From Paenibacillus sp. BSR1-1 (GTDB lineage Bacteria > Bacillota > Bacilli > Bacillales > Cytobacillaceae): a DNA stretch of 64,000 nucleotides. The notes below the pieces were generated by a model. It was not told the DNA's origin and did no database searches. It saw nothing but the letters and a program-made list of their open reading frames with translations. The position numbers and the translations under genes are program-made. The stretch covers positions 310,001 to 374,000 of the forward strand of contig NZ_JAQMWQ010000002.1 in assembly GCF_030403775.1 (NCBI RefSeq). Direction: 5' to 3'. Below are positions 61,498 through 64,000 of the stretch, piece by piece (the first letter of the stretch is position 1; each line of letters opens with the position of its first letter).

Positions 61498-62391
61498 ATG
61501 AAATCTAAAATTCAGTTTATCTTATCAATGATTATTTTCGGTACAATTGGTTTAGTTGTTCGAAAAATTGATCTATCTTCGAGCGAAAGAGCTATACTAA
61601 GCAGTTTCATAGGATTCTTATTTTTACTGTTAATATTCTTCGTGATTAAGAAAAAATTATCATGGAGTTTAATTAAATCTAATGCTTTATTTTTGATTCT
61701 TTCAGGTATTGCATTGGGAGGAAATTGGATTTTTCTTTATCAATCGTATGACCATACGACAATTGCCAATGCAACGCTAGGTTATTACTTTGCACCTGTA
61801 TTTGTGATGATTCTTTCTCCCTTTATACTTCGGGAACCATTATCCATCAAGAAAATTTTGTGTATTGGTGTAGCGATCATAGGGATGGTAATGATTGTAG
61901 GTGAAGGCGTGAGAGCATCCAGCACAGACGATCTTCTTGGACTTTCCTTTGGATTAATCGCAGCTGCATTTTATGCTGCGTTATTGCTACTAAATAAATT
62001 TATTAAAAATATGGTAAAGTTAGAGCTGACCATCATTCAGCTTGGAACAACCACTTTACTTCTAATGCCATATGTTTTCTTGACTTCCGGCTTTGGTATC
62101 TTTGAAGTATCAAGCTCTTCCATTCCTTTTATTTTAATTTTAGGGATTATCAATACAGGGATCGGTTTTTGGTTATTTTTCTCTGGTATGGAAGGATTAA
62201 AGGGACAGAGTATTGCTATGCTAAGTTATGTGGATCCATTTGTAGCTATATTGATATCTGCAATTATCCTGCAAGAACAAATGACTTGTATTCAAATGCT
62301 GGGTGGTGTACTCCTGTTGGGGTCTACATTTGTTAGTGAAACCAAATCTATTAGATTATCCAAACATAGCACAAAAATTTTATCGAAATAG
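61498..62391 (+). CDS. EamA/DMT-superfamily transporter
   Basis: A 297-residue membrane protein with ten helices in two EamA halves: helices 1-5 (IQFILSMIIFGTIGLVVRK, ANATLGYYFAPVFVMILSPFILREPL) and 6-10 (LGLSFGLIAAAFYAALLLLNK, GQSIAMLSYVDPFVAILISAIILQE). Such proteins export metabolites or amino acids. AGGAG lies six bases before the ATG at 61498 (the ATG at 61495 is too close). Likely regulated by the divergent LysR gene. Confidence 0.87.
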   Translation: MKSKIQFILSMIIFGTIGLVVRKIDLSSSERAILSSFIGFLFLLLIFFVIKKKLSWSLIKSNALFLILSGIALGGNWIFLYQSYDHTTIANATLGYYFAPVFVMILSPFILREPLSIKKILCIGVAIIGMVMIVGEGVRASSTDDLLGLSFGLIAAAFYAALLLLNKFIKNMVKLELTIIQLGTTTLLLMPYVFLTSGFGIFEVSSSSIPFILILGIINTGIGFWLFFSGMEGLKGQSIAMLSYVDPFVAILISAIILQEQMTCIQMLGGVLLLGSTFVSETKSIRLSKHSTKILSK

Positions 62392-62617
62392 TGATAGTTT
62401 AAGACAAAAATAAATAACCACTTAACGAACCAAAGATATTGGAATTGAAAGAGTAGAAGAGAGGTATATCATTGGAAAGATATGAATGATTTATTGCTTA
62501 ACTATAAGGTTTAATTTTGAAAAATTACAAAGCCATGAGAGATGGAGCCACGTGATCGTCTTAGGCAACCTCCAAAAACGTGGTGTTATTTATTATTTAA
62601 CTTATGTAAAAAAACAT

Positions 62618-62872
62618 CTAATTCATCAGTTGATTGGAATTTATAAGCATACCCATAGCAAATCGGTCCATTACCTGTATGGTCTCTCTTAGTTCTTTAT
62701 TCTCTTCAACATTTTTTGGATTTAAAACAATAGTAATCTCTTTATTTGGAAAAAAATAAATTACTTTATCCTTCACAATATTTTTAAATTCAACAGCTTT
62801 TGATGTTTCTTTCATCGTTTTGAAATTGTTTAATCCAAAAGTATTTTGTATATTTCCAATATTGATATTCAC
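62618..62872 (-). CDS. Hypothetical protein (84 aa)
   Basis: An 84-residue soluble protein: NINIGNIQNTFGLNNFKTM, then VEFKNIVKDKVIYFFPNKEITIVLNPKNVEENKELRETI. Protein-like composition with alternating beta and helix propensity; no family recognised. It opens with GTG inside AAGAGGTGA, so the start is uncertain. The region 62392-62617 holds no other clear gene. Confidence 0.45.
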   Translation of the reverse strand: MNINIGNIQNTFGLNNFKTMKETSKAVEFKNIVKDKVIYFFPNKEITIVLNPKNVEENKELRETIQVMDRFAMGMLINSNQLMN

Positions 62873-63036
62873 CTCTTACTGTAATTATATACCTAATTCT
62901 ATTATAAGGTATAAATCCATAAATATCCTAAAAAGATCGCATTCTTTTAATTAGCTCAATAGTTGCATATTATCCTTTATATCCCAATAGTCTTAAATGA
63001 AACTACTGTCTAGGAATATGAAGATGGGGGGATTCA

Positions 63037-63573
63037 ATGGAGAGCCGAAATGAAAAATTAAAAAACGTATCACTTGGAACACGAATCGTTGCTTTTTTAT
63101 GGGACTACGTTATGATCTTGGGTTACCTCTTGCTGCTTTTCGTACTATCTTTTTTTGCGAGACCGCTGCTGATTCCATTGTTCACAGCAAATTCCATGTC
63201 AGCGGAAATCACCGGATTCCTATTGATTACACTGCCTGTTTATCTTTATTTTTCCATAAGTGAAGGCAGGAAATCGCATGCGACATGGGGAAAACGAAAA
63301 ATGGGGATAGTGGTCATGGGTGTAGATGGTCGATCAATCGGTCTGAGACGTTCGCTTGTCCGTTCTGCGATTAAATTTGCCCCTTGGGAGTTGTCGCATT
63401 TTACGATTTGGCACATTGTCATACCTTCTAATTTCCCTGATTATTTGATTAATATATTATTGTTAACGGTATACGGACTTGTATTTATCAATTTGGTAAG
63501 CCCCTTAATGAACAAAAATAAACAGACTGTTTATGACATTCTCGCTCAAACTGTTGTTAGGTACAATGAATAA
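63037..63573 (+). CDS. RDD family membrane protein
   Basis: A 178-residue membrane protein with RDD-like features: SLGTRIVAFLWDYVMILGYLLLL (R...D in the first helix), SEGRKSHATWGKRKMGIVVMGVDG (conserved G-K-R/G loop) and GLRRSLVRSAIKFAPWELSH. The family is of broad, mostly unknown transport or stress functions. GGGGGG precedes the ATG. Confidence 0.82.
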   Translation: MESRNEKLKNVSLGTRIVAFLWDYVMILGYLLLLFVLSFFARPLLIPLFTANSMSAEITGFLLITLPVYLYFSISEGRKSHATWGKRKMGIVVMGVDGRSIGLRRSLVRSAIKFAPWELSHFTIWHIVIPSNFPDYLINILLLTVYGLVFINLVSPLMNKNKQTVYDILAQTVVRYNE

Positions 63574-63646
63574 AGAATCATAGAGTTTTTATTTTAAAAT
63601 TAATAGAGAAGATCTTTTTGAAAAGAAGGATTAAAGGGGATTGTTT

Positions 63647-64000
63647 ATGAACAAAAGTCTTTTTATATTACTATTTCTTTTCGGTCTTACCATAATGGGT
63701 TGTTCAAAAGAGGGAATGTCAGGAGAAAAGCCTCCAGAAGTCTATATAAAAATTGGTAATGTAAAGTATGAAACAAAACTTGGCACTTATTGTTGGAAAG
63801 GTACCTGTGTTGATACGGCGGGACCAGTTGATTTATTAAAGGGGAAAGAACCTATTAAAGTAAATCCTGGTGAGCGAATATCTTTTATAATGGACTATGA
63901 ACCAAAACCAAATGAATTCCACGTTTCACAGATTAGTGAAAGTATTGAAAATGAAGTTTTGGTTAAAGATAATAGTTTTTCCGTTCCTATACAAAAAGGG
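63647..64000 (+). CDS. Lipoprotein of unknown function, cut by the window edge
   Basis: The first 118 codons of a gene continuing beyond the window. It opens with a lipoprotein signal peptide (NKSLFILLFLFGLTIMGCS; lipobox IMGC), so the mature protein is anchored outside the cytoplasmic membrane. After the signal come IKIGNVKYETKLGTYCWKGTCVDTAGPVDLL, with a probable disulfide pair, and a beta-rich segment. AAAGGGGA precedes the ATG. Similar small lipoproteins occur in Bacillus without known function. Confidence 0.75.
   Translation, partial: MNKSLFILLFLFGLTIMGCSKEGMSGEKPPEVYIKIGNVKYETKLGTYCWKGTCVDTAGPVDLLKGKEPIKVNPGERISFIMDYEPKPNEFHVSQISESIENEVLVKDNSFSVPIQKG

Noticed and set aside
62486..62692. 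A 68-codon + strand frame before the RDD gene
   Set aside because: No ribosome binding site, odd composition, and overlap with a better minus-strand frame.
1..64000. tRNA, rRNA, CRISPR arrays, insertion sequences, prophage or defence systems
   Set aside because: None was recognised: no cloverleaf-ending CCA clusters, no regular direct repeats with spacers, and no transposase, integrase, restriction or toxin-antitoxin motifs.

Overview
The window reads as chromosomal DNA of a low-G+C, endospore-forming member of the Bacillaceae. The evidence is a GerA-type germinant receptor operon, two YjcZ-type sporulation mini-proteins, DUF3231 and DUF2187 (YkvS-like) proteins, strong AGGAGG-like ribosome binding sites, S-box and B12 riboswitches, and an anaerobic cobalamin operon whose CbiH60 and CbiET architecture is the one known from Bacillus (Priestia) megaterium. 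No rRNA, tRNA, insertion sequence, phage or CRISPR array was seen.

Layout. 0-3.7 kb: end of an aquaporin, a DUF3231 protein, a VOC protein, and a DsbA/FrnE-family oxidoreductase whose first CxxC cysteine codon is an in-frame TGA followed by a SECIS-like hairpin. 3.9-8.6 kb: a three-gene operon (FMN-binding glutamate-synthase-like protein, ThDP-dependent acetolactate-synthase-like enzyme, aldehyde dehydrogenase). 8.7-12.4 kb: a gerA-type receptor operon in A-C-B order with a frameshifted C gene. 12.5-17.5 kb: two membrane proteins, a YuiH-like molybdo-oxidoreductase, an unusual LGFP-repeat protein, and a methionine-synthase-like gene under a SAM-I riboswitch. 17.7-31.4 kb: a loose accessory stretch of small VOC, GNAT, DinB, PaiB, SDR, YczE and YjdI/YjdJ genes mixed with gene relics (GNAT, DUF3231, amine oxidase) and a diverged dispersed repeat.

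31.5-52.3 kb is the core: a B12 riboswitch with a terminator, followed by about 20 kb of co-directional, mostly overlapping genes. They build the corrin ring by the early-cobalt route (cobA, a SirC-like dehydrogenase, a CbiW-CbiX fusion, cbiL, cbiH60, cbiF, cbiG, cbiD, cbiJ, cbiET, cbiC, cbiA), then adenosylate, amidate and attach the aminopropanol arm and lower ligand (cobO, cbiP, cbiB, a PduX-like threonine kinase, bluB, cobT), and import cobalt (NiCoT). The cluster looks like two joined modules, before and after about 44.1 kb. It carries relics of a second adenosyltransferase and of a threonine-phosphate decarboxylase. No cobU, cobS, cobC or intact cobD is present here.

52.5-64 kb: another accessory stretch with a G+C-rich RibD/DHFR-like gene, GNAT and VOC proteins, an FMN reductase, a DUF2935 protein, a DHA2 drug-efflux pump next to an ArsR-type regulator and an MDR oxidoreductase, a LysR regulator divergent from an EamA transporter, an RDD protein and a truncated lipoprotein. 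Gene functions are inferred from motifs read by eye; no database search was run.
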